Source: Dipylidium caninum (Eukaryota > Platyhelminthes > Cestoda > Cyclophyllidea > Dipylidiidae). Taken from it: 64,000 bases of DNA. The DNA lies in contig QEYB01000610.1 of NCBI GenBank assembly GCA_017562135.1, positions 229,215 to 293,214 of the forward strand. The letters run 5' to 3'. This document shows positions 27,080 to 40,126 of the stretch, one piece after another. The notes under the pieces were generated by a model. It was not told the DNA's origin, did not search any database, and worked only from the letters and a program-made list of their open reading frames with translations. Numbering within the stretch: the stretch's first letter is position 1; every line of letters begins with the position of its first letter. Both the position numbers and the translations under genes were made by a program.

Positions 27080-29700
27080 GTGATCCCCTTCTGCGCCAAG
27101 GAAAATAATTTTTCCTCGGCGACCAGCCACATTACAAGCAACTCCAGGTCCGAGACCTCGTCACGACCAATCTGTTAATTCAGTACTGCACAATCCGTAG
27201 AGGATTGCATCCTGCAGTGCAAACTCACCGGGCTCGTTAACACACTTCACCTACTTCTCTACCTCCAACCATTTATATCCCCGGGCACGCACTTAAGGTC
27301 ATCTGGTAATTTTAACGCAATACTGTTTCTAATATTGATGATTTATGGAGGGGTGGAGAAGAATGCATACTTCTCAACTCAAGGCACCGATTGTGAGACA
27401 AATTTTGACGAGTGCTGTCTGTTAGCAGTTTTGTTGTATTAGCGGTACACGCACTCGGTCGGCCCAACTCAAGAATATCTGTTTGCGCAACGGAGGCGCT
27501 TAAATCCCGCTAAGAACAATACATCTCTGCGATCAGCAGCAATTCGCGAACAAGTCGTGAGTTCATGTAGGAGATGGCGGTGTTCTCAATAGGCGAGTGT
27601 GAGTCATATCTGGGGACTGAAATGTTAACCATTTCGTTGGGCGCCGTAAATGGCCCTACTACTCGAAGTTGTGGTATTTACCTCGAAATTGAATACGCAA
27701 TAGGGGGAATCAAAGCGTTTCAGTGGCAAATGGGGATGAGGCAGAGAAGCTTCACTTTCCGACCCTCCGTAAAAGGTCTCCGCACAAACAGGCATCCGGA
27801 GGCGGCAGAACCGTGATAGGCGGCCGACCGAAGAAATGAGAGTACGCCTATGCCTAGGTATGTGCTACTTATCCTTGAGACCAACTTGCACCCCTATTTG
27901 CTCGGGGACTACGGCAGTCGACAGAATAAATAGTCTTGGTGACTGGGAGCAATCCGAACCCCTCCACCAACTACTCTACTCAGCAACCCATATACAAGTC
28001 ACACAGACAGTCGACGAGACTCCTACCTACTCCATATCTTCCTACACCACTTACTCCACTAAAGAGTGCCTTTCGCAAACCGCCATTACACCCGCACGTT
28101 TGAGAACTACGTGAAATCCCTTTCCAATACCCACCACCCACCCTCATCGTCCCGCTTTGCTCTGCGCACCAAAATTCCCTCGTCTTTCACTCAATGTTTA
28201 GTGGAACTCCAGCATCGCCTTACCGTCTGCTAGCCTTGGACTGGCATTTTCTTCTATTCTACGCTGTATTGGCACGTTATTTCACATCCGCATTCTCGTC
28301 CGTTTCGCTGACAATTATGCCTGTTATTGCACAGCCACGTTTTGCAAAGTGAAAGCGACAATCATTCGGAGATCTTGTCAGCTGAAAGACGATGAAAGTT
28401 CTTAATTGTGGGCACCCTCTTATTGATATCCATTATAGCCTTAGGAAATTTTGTACGATTTTCCCTAATCTTCTTCTCCCATACGTCCATAAAGTGCAAC
28501 TTTACTGGATACAAACTACCCTCTTCTCCTCTTATCTTGAGGCAAATTTCGCATCTGCCACCCTTTGTGCCAAAACGAAAACATTCACTGGCTAGTACTC
28601 TGTGGACAAAGTTTCCTTTGTCAATGGGGGAGGGAGTAGAGCATTCAGTGTCTTTCGAATTCTCCCAAATGTCTTTACATGCTTGCCACAATCAAATACC
28701 ATAGATTGGCGTTCTGTATTCACCTTTACCCAATAAATATATACGGAAATATTAGGCATCGAACTCACTAAGGCCGATGATATCCATCCATATTCTTGAT
28801 TTAATGTTTGGGGCGTTCCATATTTTTCCCTTGGATCCATTCGTGACCTTCGTATAACATCATAAAGACCTTCTAATCAAGAAATTAAATTATCATCTAT
28901 TTCACCATCGACACTGACGGCTTGCGAATTAGCACTGCATTTTTCCGTGTAGGCATAAACTAACGAAGTATCATGGCATAATTTTTTGATGGCTGTTTGC
29001 TAACCTTTACTAAATGGGTTTTGCACATATGTTTTGTACAGTTTCTGATGCTTTAATTCTTTCCTTATAGTTTCGGCAAGTATTTGTCCCTGGTTTACTT
29101 GCACACGACGAGACGACTCTGCATTAGGCGGCATCGCATCCGTTATGCCGCTCCCGAATCGCTATGACATTCGTGAATCGGACCATTCCACCAGCAATTA
29201 TAACACATAATTTCAGATAGTCACATACTTTTAGGAACCTTAGTCCCTTCTCTGACAAATTTTCATTGCACTTTTTACCCATACATTTGCTGTTTTCTCA
29301 CCGTTTTATTTTACGGAGCTGACATATTTTCCTCTTTCCACAGTCGGTCGCCACTTGTGCGACCGATGCTAAACCGATTTATTGGGTGCTTACAAGTTAT
29401 GGCTGTTGGAAATTATTTACGACGCGATGGCCTGCATTGCGTAACAATGCTCGAATTTCATCAGTCGTGCATTGTTGGATTTCTGCCGTGGCCAATATGC
29501 TCCTATCATCCAATACTGCATTTCTTGATTGCAGGCACCAAAAGCCTCTTTCCAGTACGGTAGACAGATCGAGAGTGAAGTGACTTCGTGGAGTTTGTCA
29601 TATAAACCCGTCGATCTCTGCTTTTGCAAGCTAATATTTACCCGGCTGCTTTATACTCTGGCCGACTTGAGATGTAAGTTTTTTCATGATTTCACGACGA
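27080..29700. other. Stretch without confident genes
   Basis: An 80-codon plus frame (27574-27816) and a 109-codon minus frame (28691-28362) are the longest. The latter contains GRCEICLKIRGEEGSLYPVK with a Cys pair and mixed charge, but a start, splice sites and a family could not be assigned. Either could be a remnant of a mobile element; neither shows a reverse transcriptase or transposase motif. Confidence 0.35.
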
Positions 29701-29819
29701 GCTTATGGGGAGGGATGCCGAGGGGCTGTGGGGATTGCCACTTTTGCAGTGCATGTCTAGCGTGGACAGATTGGGGTACTTGTCTCCGTGCAATTTGGAG
29801 TTGTCCCGCGAACATGTCA

Positions 29820-29960
29820 GAGGCGGAGGTGAGCATGCGGCTGTCCGCCTCACGAATTGGCGCTCTCGTGGGCTGCTCGTACGGGCGCGCGCTCGGGGCA
29901 GAGAGACGGACACGCGCGCAGCCGACCTTCTCGTCGAATCAATGCTCCACTGGCTGGCAT
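29820..29960. promoter_or_regulatory. CpG-rich, GC-rich patch at the 5' end of the membrane-protein gene
   Basis: A local run of CpG dinucleotides (CGGGCGCGCGCTCGGGG and CACGCGCGCAGCCG) in otherwise AT-biased sequence, ending at the proposed ATG at 29942. It resembles a promoter or first-exon region. No TATA box is obvious. Confidence 0.4.
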
Positions 29961-32900
29961 ACACTCGGACGGCGATGTCGTCTTCGGTTGTGCTGCGGTT
30001 GTGCGTTGCCGCCGGGTCACTCATGGCTTTCTCCTTGGCTTATTCCCCTCGCCCTCCAAGATACCCGGAGTTTGATAACGATATCGAATTTTCATCGGCA
30101 GAAAATTTAAACGAAGGACATTATCTCTATTTTGGTGACCACGGTGAGTGATAGGCCTGTTAGTAGTTTTGCATTAACATTATTTTCGAAGATCCTCTTT
30201 CGTGGACTGCCACAATAGGCCGTGCCCTGCCATTTCCAAAAGACCCGACCTGATAACACCGGTAGTAATGCGCTAAGAAGCCACTTATCCGATCCTTACT
30301 ACACGACGACGAGAGGCCTACCTGTCGTTTTTACGATGTTACGATTTCACACGTTGGCATGTTACTCGAGCTCACTTCAATACTAATTGGCCAAAACCTG
30401 CTGATTCCAGCAAGGAATTGTCTCGAAGACACAGTTTTTTGCAGTTGCGTGTATGTGCAATGCCAGTTCTCACACACCCACGAACCCACTGACCATCAGT
30501 AGAAGAGTAACTTGGAGCGGCCAGAGGTGTCCGAGACGTCCTTTACTTGTTTTATTCGAGTGACAAGGCTGCCCGACTCATTCTACACCTTTCATCTGCA
30601 ACGTCTGGTGGCGCTTTGTGTCCGCAATGAGGAGAACACTTTGCCGTGACACGGTGGAGGCTCGAATAGTAGTCCTAGGCCCCACCTATTTCACATCATT
30701 TGGAAGATTGTCGAAAATCTTTATTGGTGGCTAACCGCACTGTCGTGCAACACGTCTCTTTTGCCTTGTGCGTCAGTAAACGCACCACTGGAACAAACGG
30801 TGCTCCCGACAAAACTCATTTCTTGTGACAAAGTTGGGGCTCACGGGGAATATTCCCGCGTTCCTCTAAAATATCGGTGTTGTCCTCGTCTCTCACAGGT
30901 CCTTCCTCGGACAGATGGGCTTCCATTGGCGAGTATGATAAGGACGCGAATTCTAAGGTGGCCCGGAGTATGATGGATACATTTGAAAAGTTTAAGCGAC
31001 AGGCTGTGAAATGTGAGTTTGTCCAGTGAACACCTTCAGTCCCTTAAATATTCTGTCAAATTCCTTACATTGAGAAAATTATTCAATTCATAGTATGAGA
31101 ACATAAGACGCTGTTTACAGACTTTTTTTTCATTTGTTTCGCTGCAATTAGCATACAGTCGTGGTGGGTTCATCACAGGTCTCAATTTGTTCACACTGTT
31201 GAATGTTTTGTTTTTATCACTTTGCGCTATTAACTGAATTATTTCACCGTCAACCGATTGTCCTCATCTCTTCACTGGTTGAGTACGGCATATTTGCTAC
31301 GTACAAAATCCCTTTTTTCCCTTTTGCTTTAGCTGTCGTGTCGGGTGACGAGACGATTCGTCTGAGGGAGGGTGGATTATCGCCCTCGAGAATTCACACT
31401 TTTTTAAGTTGGCAAACTGCAAGTGAGTTGTTTTGTTTGGACGCATTTGTCAGTTTCACGGTCTGTCGTACAGCGTCTGCTGCCTATTCATAGCGTTGAT
31501 CTCCCTTCTTTGTGTGGGCGCAGTCGTCATTGGTGTGGTGCTTGGCGTTCTCTACTGGCCGAAGTAAGTCTTATCTTCCCTGACTGACGCTCCAAATAAA
31601 TGTGCCTCAAACTTAATCACGACGCAAATTAAGCCCTCTTCAGCGACGCCATCACTGCTGTTACGCTGTCAAAAAAAGTTAGTAAAGCAAACGGATTTAA
31701 GGTTGCCCTTAAGGCAAAGTTCGCTTGTTTAGCATACGGCCATTATAAAAACCGCCAGTGTAATTTTCCAAAATTGCCAACAAAGTAATAACCTGGACGT
31801 GTTGACAATTGTAGTAAGTGTGAGGTCATCTTCGTCACAGCCTCTCCTGAAACTTCTTTCCCCTTCCCTCCAGAGCCGCCTTCGGTGAGAAGGGAGACTC
31901 GCTTGATGGGGAGCAGACGGCGGGGGCCATTGGGAGTCGAGACAGCGCAGGTGAAAGATCGCTTGCCCACGCAGCGCAGATGTACCACTACCAACAGCAG
32001 AAGCAGCAGATGCTCGCAATGGAGCAGTGAGTTGGTTATTCCTTTCGGCACACATTTTTGGCGATATTCTACTTATCATCCTCTCGGTGTCTTAGAACTA
32101 CAAACCTGACCAGTAGACTTTTAACTATAATTTGCCTATATGAGCAATAGGAAACTAATGATGAGTGCACCTTCTGGTTACTTTGACCGTCTTTTTAACC
32201 TTTCTTACTGGTTGTTTGGGTCTCGTAAGTTCGTACTTCGTTTAATTGAACAACTTTGTGCTACAAATAGGCGAAACCACATTGTCTGAGGATGGAATGG
32301 AGCCAGACAACAACCAGTCGATGCTTAGGTAGATTCCGACTTTCTCTAGGCTTTTATATATCTTCTGCATTTTGCAGAGGATTCACTTTTCTACTTATTG
32401 TAAGACCCTCCAATCTACCGGACTTTATGAATTCTTTCTTTTGCACCTCATTCTTTCGCTTATTCTATACAAGTTCCCTCTCCCACTCCTGGATTTTTCG
32501 TCTTTAAGATTATTGCTTATGAAACCCCACTTTCATATCGGATAAATTGGTTTAGGGTACTGAGTCAACTTTACTATAAAATAAAAAATTCTCCAGAAGT
32601 TTTGAAGTCCTTCCTAAATTTGGTCATAGACCCGTTTAACAAAGGTGATATTTTGGTCAGGATATAATATGGTATTTGCGTCAAGGCAAAGGAAGAGTAA
32701 GTAATTAGAAGAAGGACTCTGTCTGTTTGAGGAATCTTACCCATTTTTTGCTTAAAGCTCAAATCTACCCTGCCTTCTTATAAGCATTTGACTTTAACCG
32801 CCGCAGTATATGATCCTTTGAAGCGTATTTCTAAAATTGCAAATCACCTCATATCCTTTCTCCTCATCTTCATTCAAGAGCAGCGGGAAAAGTTCGCAGC

Positions 32901-33864
32901 CTGGACAGCAACTCGGACAGCGAGGCCGAAGTCGAGGAGTCGGATGTTAACGTCTACGAATGCCCCGGACTGGCCACGGTATTTTACATGTCTGCGTTAA
33001 TGTCCCCTTCCCTGGAATAGTTTCGCATTTCCATGCAGGTAGAAATGTGTGACCAACGGAATACCCTTTGGCAATGCTATATTAATAGTAGTTTAGTTAA
33101 GTTTAGGTTCTTTACTCCTTAATGTGAGTTGGAATTTCCCCAGCGATGACCTGAGTCGCGGAGGCCTATCATAAATTACCTGGTTCAGCGGCCCAATTCT
33201 AAATTGCATATGTGGAAATCCATTTCAGTGGATTTTAGTCTTGGAGACTAAAGCATTATCAATTTCGGGGCCGAGGAAGTACGTATGTTTCCTACTTTGG
33301 CAGGTAGTGGATCCAAACTTGGAGACTCAATTTTCGCAATTAGGTTTTCATCTAAAGAATTATAATCATAAAATTACAACATCGTTAATTGGCCCTCCGC
33401 CTGGCCAGGCCTAATTTCGGTGATGGTGAGAAGCGAGTGTGACTCTGTCCACATTTACCTTCAGACAAGGAGGAATTAGAACCTCCAACGACCGCTAGAC
33501 GTTTGAGAGTTGACAACAGGTTGTAAGTGGGTGAGACTTCCGTTATTCGCCTCCCCTTTCCCCAAAATGGCGTTATAGTGCATCATTGCAACCTTTTGCA
33601 CAGATAACCAATTTACCACGATACTCAGCATTGGAGTCCCTGGGAATGAGCGTTCATGCGCAATTGCCTTGTTGATCTTGCAAACATGGACTTCTATTGT
33701 GCATTCGGTTTATCACCTTTTTTATGTCATCAGGTGCAGATTGAGTACCCTTTCAAGATCTAATGTTTTTTTAACTGGAAGGCGAGTGTGGTCGAGGTGA
33801 CCAACCCCCTGTTCGACGACAAGCGTGGTACGGTCGGGGGAGCCCCGAGCCCCGGCGCCTCACG
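29942..33864 (+). CDS. Single-pass membrane protein, unrecognised family (partial)
   Basis: Exons: 29942-30143, 30899-31012, 31333-31422, 31524-31563, 31874-32026, 32271-32328, 32879-32978 and 33782-33864. Exon 1 starts at ATG 29942 or 29975 and carries a signal-peptide-like run, SSSVVLRLCVAAGSLMAFSL. A short extracellular part follows. The 40-base fourth exon encodes most of a membrane helix (IVIGVVLGVLYWP). The cytoplasmic part has a Gln-rich helix (MYHYQQQKQQMLAMEQ), an acidic Ser stretch (SLDSNSD, EAEVEES) and VEVTNPLFDDKRG, an NPxF-type motif. All junction phases agree except that between 32026 and 32271, which needs one more small exon. No stop was reached. The NPxF tail suggests adaptor binding, but this is inference only. 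Confidence 0.6.
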
Positions 33865-33879
33865 GTAGGTTGGATGTGC

Positions 33880-35740
33880 TCTTCGATGGCAAACGGGGAT
33901 TACGGCAAAGACAGTGATGACTAATCTGTAGTCGTGTGTCATTTCGTCCAAGTTTATTTGCCGTTGTCTGTCCCATAAACCTCTTCCAACTCCAGCATTT
34001 CCATCCATCCTTCACATAACCGGATATTTGTCGATGTTGCGTGAGTTGTCCTGTTTCTTCTCAGATACCATCAGTCATTCCAAATCGCCCTTCTCCCGTT
34101 TTCAATCCACACCTTGTATTTAACCGAATTTATTTTCTTACTCTTTCCTGACACCTTTTTTTCTTATGTCTGAGCATCACTTTCGTTTTACGAAAAGATG
34201 GTGAATTAGAACAACTTGTGGCTGTGATTCTGTTCGCCGTGAGCAAAAAGACGAAACCAAAAGTTAAATACAGGTTGGAGGAGGAACTGAGCGCATTTTT
34301 CGTCCAAATCACACCACTAAAAAGCTATTGAGTAAAACGTTTGTCTACTTCTTGCGTGTTGATGCGAGTGCAGCCATCCGCTCAAATTCATTTTAAAAAT
34401 GCTTACTCGACTTATTCCGGATTCTTCGTGTGGATTTTCTAAATTCTGAAGGGTATAGACAGGGGGAGAATTGCATAAGCCGGTTTTACTGCATTCCGCC
34501 AACGATGATGGAGTAGATACTTCAAAACGGTAAGTCACAGAAGGCATCCCCACAAATGTTTCGAAAACCAGTAAACACGAGCCGAAATTAAGCTTTACAG
34601 ACGAAGGAATCGACACATTTTATAGCAGACTTTGAAATTATGTTGCGTTCGCCTCTCGGTTTGTGTGATAATCCACATTAAAACATTCTGGTGCCGCTGG
34701 GGAATGTGTGACCAACGTGTCCAGTTACTACTAGCCGTTTGCTGTCTGCTCGAGTCCGAGCATCAATCGTCCACCCACGTCAGTTGGCTCCCTGCAGTGT
34801 GAGTATCAAGTCGCTGGGTAGCGAGAAGTTACAGTGACACTGAATTCAAATTTACGGTTCCTCACCCAGAATTGTTATTACTGCAATGCCATGCCAAGCT
34901 GTTATAACTCTGGTGCACTAAATTCGCTGAGTAGAGTGCAGTGACATCCTTGCGGTGTGGTTCATATACTTTCCCGTGTCGAAAATCGTGCACTTGCCAT
35001 TCGCTCGATGAGTATTCATTGGGCTAGAGAACTATTGACAACTGCATAATTTCGCATCAGCATTTTCAAAAATACATTTTGGATTATCGCATAATTCCGC
35101 TAAAAGGTACATGAGAAGACTCATTTGTTGGTCTTAACCAACATGCGTGGATCCACTAATATGATATTCGCCTATAAGTGCCAATAATTTTCTATACAAT
35201 GGACACACTTTTTGGAGATTTCAGTTGAATTCTTTCACTCAAAGTTAGTGTGCCAATCTCAACCAATGGGTGATGTCCCGGTGGCCGTTTAGACTCTTGG
35301 CGTAAAGAGCAAGGGTCTGGGGGGTGAGACGCCCCGCAGCTAATCCTACATTACTACATGCAATAGATGTAGAGTATAGCAGACAGCCAGTGATTTTGGA
35401 TTACTATCACAACCTCGACTATGGGAAATGGCGACCTGTCGTTTTGTCGTGGAAGCCTAGGTGCCAGTCTGAATCCACCCATTCACTCATCGGCTTTGTA
35501 GTCTCAATCTCATGACGCAGACACCATATCCAACATTTTGACAGTTGTCGCCAGGGCGTAATTGGCTCATCTCAGGGTGTGCAAAGCCTCGCATTTCAGC
35601 TCTTTCGCCGCGATGATTGGCGAACCCACCTTTGGCGAATTCATCTTATTTTGCATTAAACGAATAGTATATTGCACACACACATTGCGTATTCAAAAGA
35701 ACTACACGCTATTCACAGCACATTTGAGAGGACAAGGACC
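33880..35740. other. Stretch without confident genes
   Basis: This probably contains the end of the preceding membrane-protein gene and the GST promoter. The longest frame is a minus 99-codon frame at 34616-34317 with low-complexity composition and no splice support. Nothing else recognised. Confidence 0.4.
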
Positions 35741-35746
35741 ACTAGC

Positions 35747-37348
35747 ATGGATTTACAACTCCAAAGGGCCAACTTAAAAGTGAGTTTTTGACAATATGCA
35801 GGGTTAATGTCTCACCTTTGATAATACTTGTAAGAAAGTCGTAAATACCGATAGAAATCGCTAATAATCATAGAATTTAATTTGTAAGAAGCCCGAAGTC
35901 TCAAAACAATACCGGGTTTCACGTCCAATGAAAACCAGAAGAATTGTTTGCCAAATATATTTCAATTATAGAAGTTACTCATTATCAAAACCACTCGGAT
36001 TTTGGCTAATTCAGCATCATGCATATGCGTAACCCATAGCTCCTCTACTTTAACATCCGGGGTCGGGGCGAGTTAATTCGCCTGGTGTTAAAAGCCGCGG
36101 AGAAAGAATTTGAGGATGTGCGAATAACTGACTCCGAGTGGCCCTCTCTCAAACCCAAAATGCCTTTCAACCAACTTCCCGTATTGGAAGTCAACAAGCC
36201 GGGGGGCGAGAAGGTGATGCTCACAGAAAGCATGGCAATTGCTCGCCTACTCGCGCGCACCTTTGGCCTCTACGGGGACGATGCCGCAGAAGTCTACCTA
36301 ATTGAACGAATGAACTCTCTTGTATGTTTACTCTCCTTGTCGTATTTTGATGAGAGCATTTTCTGAGCTCAAAATGCACTAGGCACCGAGGACTGTAAAC
36401 TACGTCATTCGCGCTTTGTCGGAATTTGCATTCAAATACTTGAACCCGGTGACAGTTGCAATGTATTATAAGCGCAAATTTAACGATTCAACGGAATAAC
36501 GCCCACAATAAACATGTTTTCGTACAAACATCCCAAATAAACCCTTTATAAGCACATTACAAAAACATCTCTGGAATTGTTTGAAAATAGGTAATAATTA
36601 GCTGATTAAGGACACCATCAAGAACTGTGCAAGTATTTTGGGATTGGAAGACAAGTCCACGAAAAAGCCTTGTTTCCAAAATCCTTGTTGAGGCATACTC
36701 GTCATACTGCAATAAGAACTACTTTAAGTGGTAAATGTTCCATTTTAAAAAACGACCATTTCACGACTTCAGTTATTTGAATTACGGGCACTAGTTCATC
36801 TATTACAGACGACCTCTCTGCAACAAGAAATTTACTCCCTACATTTGAAGAACGCCAACAGCTTCAAAAGACTGATTGAAGTAGACCACCTGAACGAATA
36901 CCTAGATGTAAGTCTGCGTCTGACTCCAAGAATGTTAGTTGTCCCAGTAACATCAGCAAACGTAGCATACTAAAGCAATGCATCATGCATGAGGAAATCA
37001 AGTCTAATTTCGCTAATTTCCTGTAGCAAGCACACCGAATAATAAAAGCAACCTCCAAAACAACCAGCCCTAACGCGATATTTCACAGGTTAACACCTCT
37101 TCATTCACGAATTTTTTATAAAGGCTATCGAAGCGGCTCTAAAAGAGCGGAAGAGCACCTTCGTCGCGGGATCTCGAGTTACTTTGGCCGACCTACAGGT
37201 GTTGGTTTTAATAGACACGATGGATAAGTTCTTGACGAACGTGAATCACGAATGCAAAAACACACTGGCCGAAATTAAGGAAAACGTCCTGAGGGCAAAA
37301 CCTAGCGTTGAAAGATACCTTCGTTCACGACCAGTCACTGACTTCTAA
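35747..37348 (+). CDS. Sigma-class (28 kDa type) glutathione S-transferase
   Basis: Complete gene in four exons, all phase 0: 35747-35779, 36040-36321, 36809-36907 and 37124-37348, 212 codons plus stop region, 211-212 residues like helminth 28-kDa GSTs. The N-terminal thioredoxin-fold domain reads LLYFNIRGRGELIRLVLKA; the Tyr in LYF is the expected catalytic Tyr. PFNQLPVLEVN carries the cis-Pro, and TESMAIARLLAR is the glutathione-binding Glu-Ser motif. The C-terminal all-alpha domain includes GSRVTLADLQVLVLIDTMDK with the conserved N-capping Asp, and ends ERYLRSRPVTDF. The enzyme conjugates glutathione to electrophiles; sigma enzymes of helminths also act as prostaglandin D synthases. The 11-codon first exon (MDLQLQRANLK) precedes a GTGAGT donor. 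Confidence 0.95.
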
Positions 37349-37544
37349 AGTCTTTCCTTCATATTAACATTATACTTAAACTTTAAATTTTTCCAATATC
37401 TAGAATAAAAAGATATTCTCAAGCTTCCCAGGCGTATGAGTTTGATGGCGGAAAGTGGTGAATATGGGTAAAAAAGGGATAAGATGAAGATTAAATATGC
37501 TTACACTACAACAGAAAATAAATGCATACTGAATGTTTCTTAAG

Positions 37545-38418
37545 TTATTCAGCGGAAAAAATACGAGAAGACACATCCTTTATGAGCCACGCGATGCTGT
37601 CAAGAAGGTTTTCTCCAGTTATGGCGCTACAACCATAGATACTCCAGTGGTGGGTCGTGATCTCCCTGAGGCAAAGTACTTCGGCTATTTCGTTGGGTTT
37701 CAATGCACCCTGCAAATCCTGAATAAATAAGTTTAAGTAGTAACAATCATGATAATAGCACTGAAAATCTAATAGGAGCATAAGGCGACAACGGCAAACT
37801 TAAGCGTTTGAAATCTGCGAGAACTGAGAGTAGATATAGGTAGAACCCACCTGCTTATTAGCCAAGACGAGGAGTGTCGCTCCGACTAACCGCTCCTCAA
37901 CCAACAATTTGTTTAGCTCGTCCCGACAGTCATTAAGCCGCAGGCGGTCGGAACTATCGACCACCCAAATGAGAGCGTCTGTAGTTTCAAAGTAATTGCG
38001 CCAGTAGGAACGTAAAGAGTGCTGGCCACCAACGTCCCAAGCATTAATCCTATATCCCAAATACTCCAGAGTGTGAATGGCGAAACCAAGGGTGGGCGGG
38101 ATCGTCGAAATATCCTCACCGTTGAATTTCTTGACAATGGTGGTTTTTCCTGCGTTATCTAACCCGCTAAATAATGAAAAGAGAAAAGGGACTTTGTCGA
38201 GGCAGCAGAGGTAGATCACCAGCAAACAGTTTAAAAAACATCAAGCCTGAAGTCTGCCACTAATTTATGGTTATTGGCAAATTGGTGTGCAGCAACTCGG
38301 TACTTAACTAATAAGTCATGCTAGGGGGTTATTTATTTTAAAACTGACATTACAGAATTAGGACGCGGATTTCCCGCTCTTTTTGCTTTAGTTTCCTCAA
38401 TATAGTAAGCAAACCCAT
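37545..38418 (-). CDS. ARL2: ADP-ribosylation factor-like GTPase 2
   Basis: Three exons: 38418-38354, 38166-37851 and 37718-37545, phases 2 and 0, 184 residues, the length of human ARL2. The N-terminus is [20 protein letters not shown], with Gly2 but no need for myristoylation in ARL2. GTPase motifs: P-loop GLDNAGKTT (G1), Thr in PPTLGF (G2), [17 protein letters not shown] (G3, switch 2), NKQD split across the exon 2/3 junction (G4) and CSAITGENL (G5). It ends [10 protein letters not shown], close to the family's SSRIF ending. ARL2 works with tubulin cofactors (TBCD/TBCE), BART and PDE6-delta in microtubule and mitochondrial biology. It is divergently neighboured by GST on the other strand, the two stop codons being about 200 bases apart (convergent). 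Confidence 0.96.
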
Positions 38419-38429
38419 TAGTCCGCTAA

Positions 38430-39360
38430 GAATGACCTTTCGTAACAAGCTGTTCACGTGCTAACCAATCGAAATGTTAGCATTAGGCGGCCGAATATTA
38501 CGCGGAATGGTAATTTCTATACTAATTGCCCCGAAACGGTATGTTACTTTATATACATATCGCACAACACATATATTTTTAACTTTTGCCTGGCGCTATA
38601 GGCCCTTAGAAAAAATAAATACACTTAAGGGACGTGTGTTTCATGAGATTGATTAGTTCTTTCGCTGTCCATCTAACCCAATTCTATACCCCCCTTCTTT
38701 ATTTATGCATGACGTAGGCAATAGTAATTCATTATCTAGCGCTTTGTGCGATATGGTGACGACTTCGAAACTTTGGGAATATGGGAACTGATGTGTCTCG
38801 TCATGAATAACGCTCTGCTCTGCGGTTCTTAGAAGCTTACTTTTCCACTAAGGTCGCTACACCTAGGAACACGTTTCTGTCGTGTCGGTAATTAAATGAG
38901 GCATATAGCCTACGGATATCTGTAATTCGGTGTTATTTTCTAGCTAAAACACCACCCAACCATGAACGTGTTCCAATTTACCAATTCAGTGCTTTCACGC
39001 ACAATCAAATGGTGGGACAAAATAGAACTAATTGGAGTAGAATCAATACGAATGTACTAGCTACCTCTTCTTGTCCTGTAAAGTGGGCTTTAATCGCCAT
39101 ACTGATATGGACATATATGCACAAACCTTTTAAACCCCGATTCACCAATCGGCCGATGATAAGGTTATACCAGTTGCTGCCGCTTTGCTGTCGGATGTTA
39201 AATACTCTTATTTTTCTAACTTGTATCCCGTCTCTTATACGACGTCCCGTTTTGATCTCGTTGACACTGCAAATGTTCATAACCTATCGGCCTGTATCCT
39301 TTTCCCCAATTAGAGACGTCTCAATTTGTCGATTAACTTGAAACGATGAACACTAAATAG
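38430..39360. other. Intergenic stretch upstream of ARL2
   Basis: AT-rich with frequent short frames on both strands. No exon or RNA gene recognised. It should hold the ARL2 promoter on the minus strand above 38418. Confidence 0.4.
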
Positions 39361-39368
39361 GACAAATT

Positions 39369-39671
39369 TTATCCAGTGACTTCGTCGGATTTGAAACGCT
39401 GACAAGTGCCTTTAGGAGTCCCATGCAATATCAGCCGAGGCTTACACTCAGGATCAAAACATTGCTTCCAAGAAGCATAACAGACACGTTCGTCATGGGT
39501 ATCACGAAACTCATCCGCCGCGAATAGGATAGCAGAACTCAATATTTCTCCCTTTGATCGGTCAGTGGAGTTTTCGCGGAAACCTACCTTGGTTAGATCA
39601 CTACGGTATCGTTGGTATTCTATTCGGACGATACCGTCCCTGCGCAATTGTGAAGTGCGAAAAAGCAACAT
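39369..39671 (-). CDS. Uncharacterised 100-codon open frame
   Basis: An uninterrupted frame beginning MLLFRTSQLRRDGIVRIEYQ and ending GTPKGTCQRFKSDEVTG. It is charged, has four Cys (VCYASWKQCFDPEC) and looks protein-like. The frame is open upstream of the ATG for several codons (SYFAED). A GTAGGT at 39587 could be a donor, in which case only the first 28 codons are exonic. No family recognised. It lies between ARL2 and NF-YC, on the same strand as both. Confidence 0.35.
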   Translation of the reverse strand: MLLFRTSQLRRDGIVRIEYQRYRSDLTKVGFRENSTDRSKGEILSSAILFAADEFRDTHDERVCYASWKQCFDPECKPRLILHGTPKGTCQRFKSDEVTG

Positions 39672-40126
39672 ATCTTCAGCGAAATAGCTCCAAATAATTC
39701 ACAGTTTTCGCTAGCAGTTACCGTCAAGGGACAGATGAATCAGATTACCTTCCTCCTAAATTTTATAAAGGAAAGCGTCTATGTATGATGTAACCCCACA
39801 TAATAATAAAACAATAAATGGTCTTTCACTCGAGAAAAAGCAGTGTGGCAGTGAACCTTATTATATTAACAAGATCCCAATGGCTAAAGGGGCGGCTTAT
39901 AAAAAAAAAATAAATCTATTAAGTATCTGATAGTTTCGAAATCACATATTACTGACGAAAGTAAAGAGAAAACTGCAGTAATCATTACTACATATAGCAC
40001 AGAATAAAGCAATGAGAAAAATTGTATAAGAATTCCGGTTAAATACTTGTAGAGATAACTAGAAAGCTTGAAATGATTTGAGGTTAGTGGAGGTTTACAT
40101 GAAATGAGATAAACAGGAAGGTATAT

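Noticed and set aside
29529..30110. 193-codon frame overlapping the membrane-protein first exon
   Set aside because: It arises from the GC-rich patch; the alternative frame has a signal peptide and a donor matching the next exon's phase.
33734..33744. 11-nt microexon followed by a 37-nt intron in the membrane-protein gene
   Set aside because: The phases do not fit; splicing 32978 directly to 33782 keeps frame.
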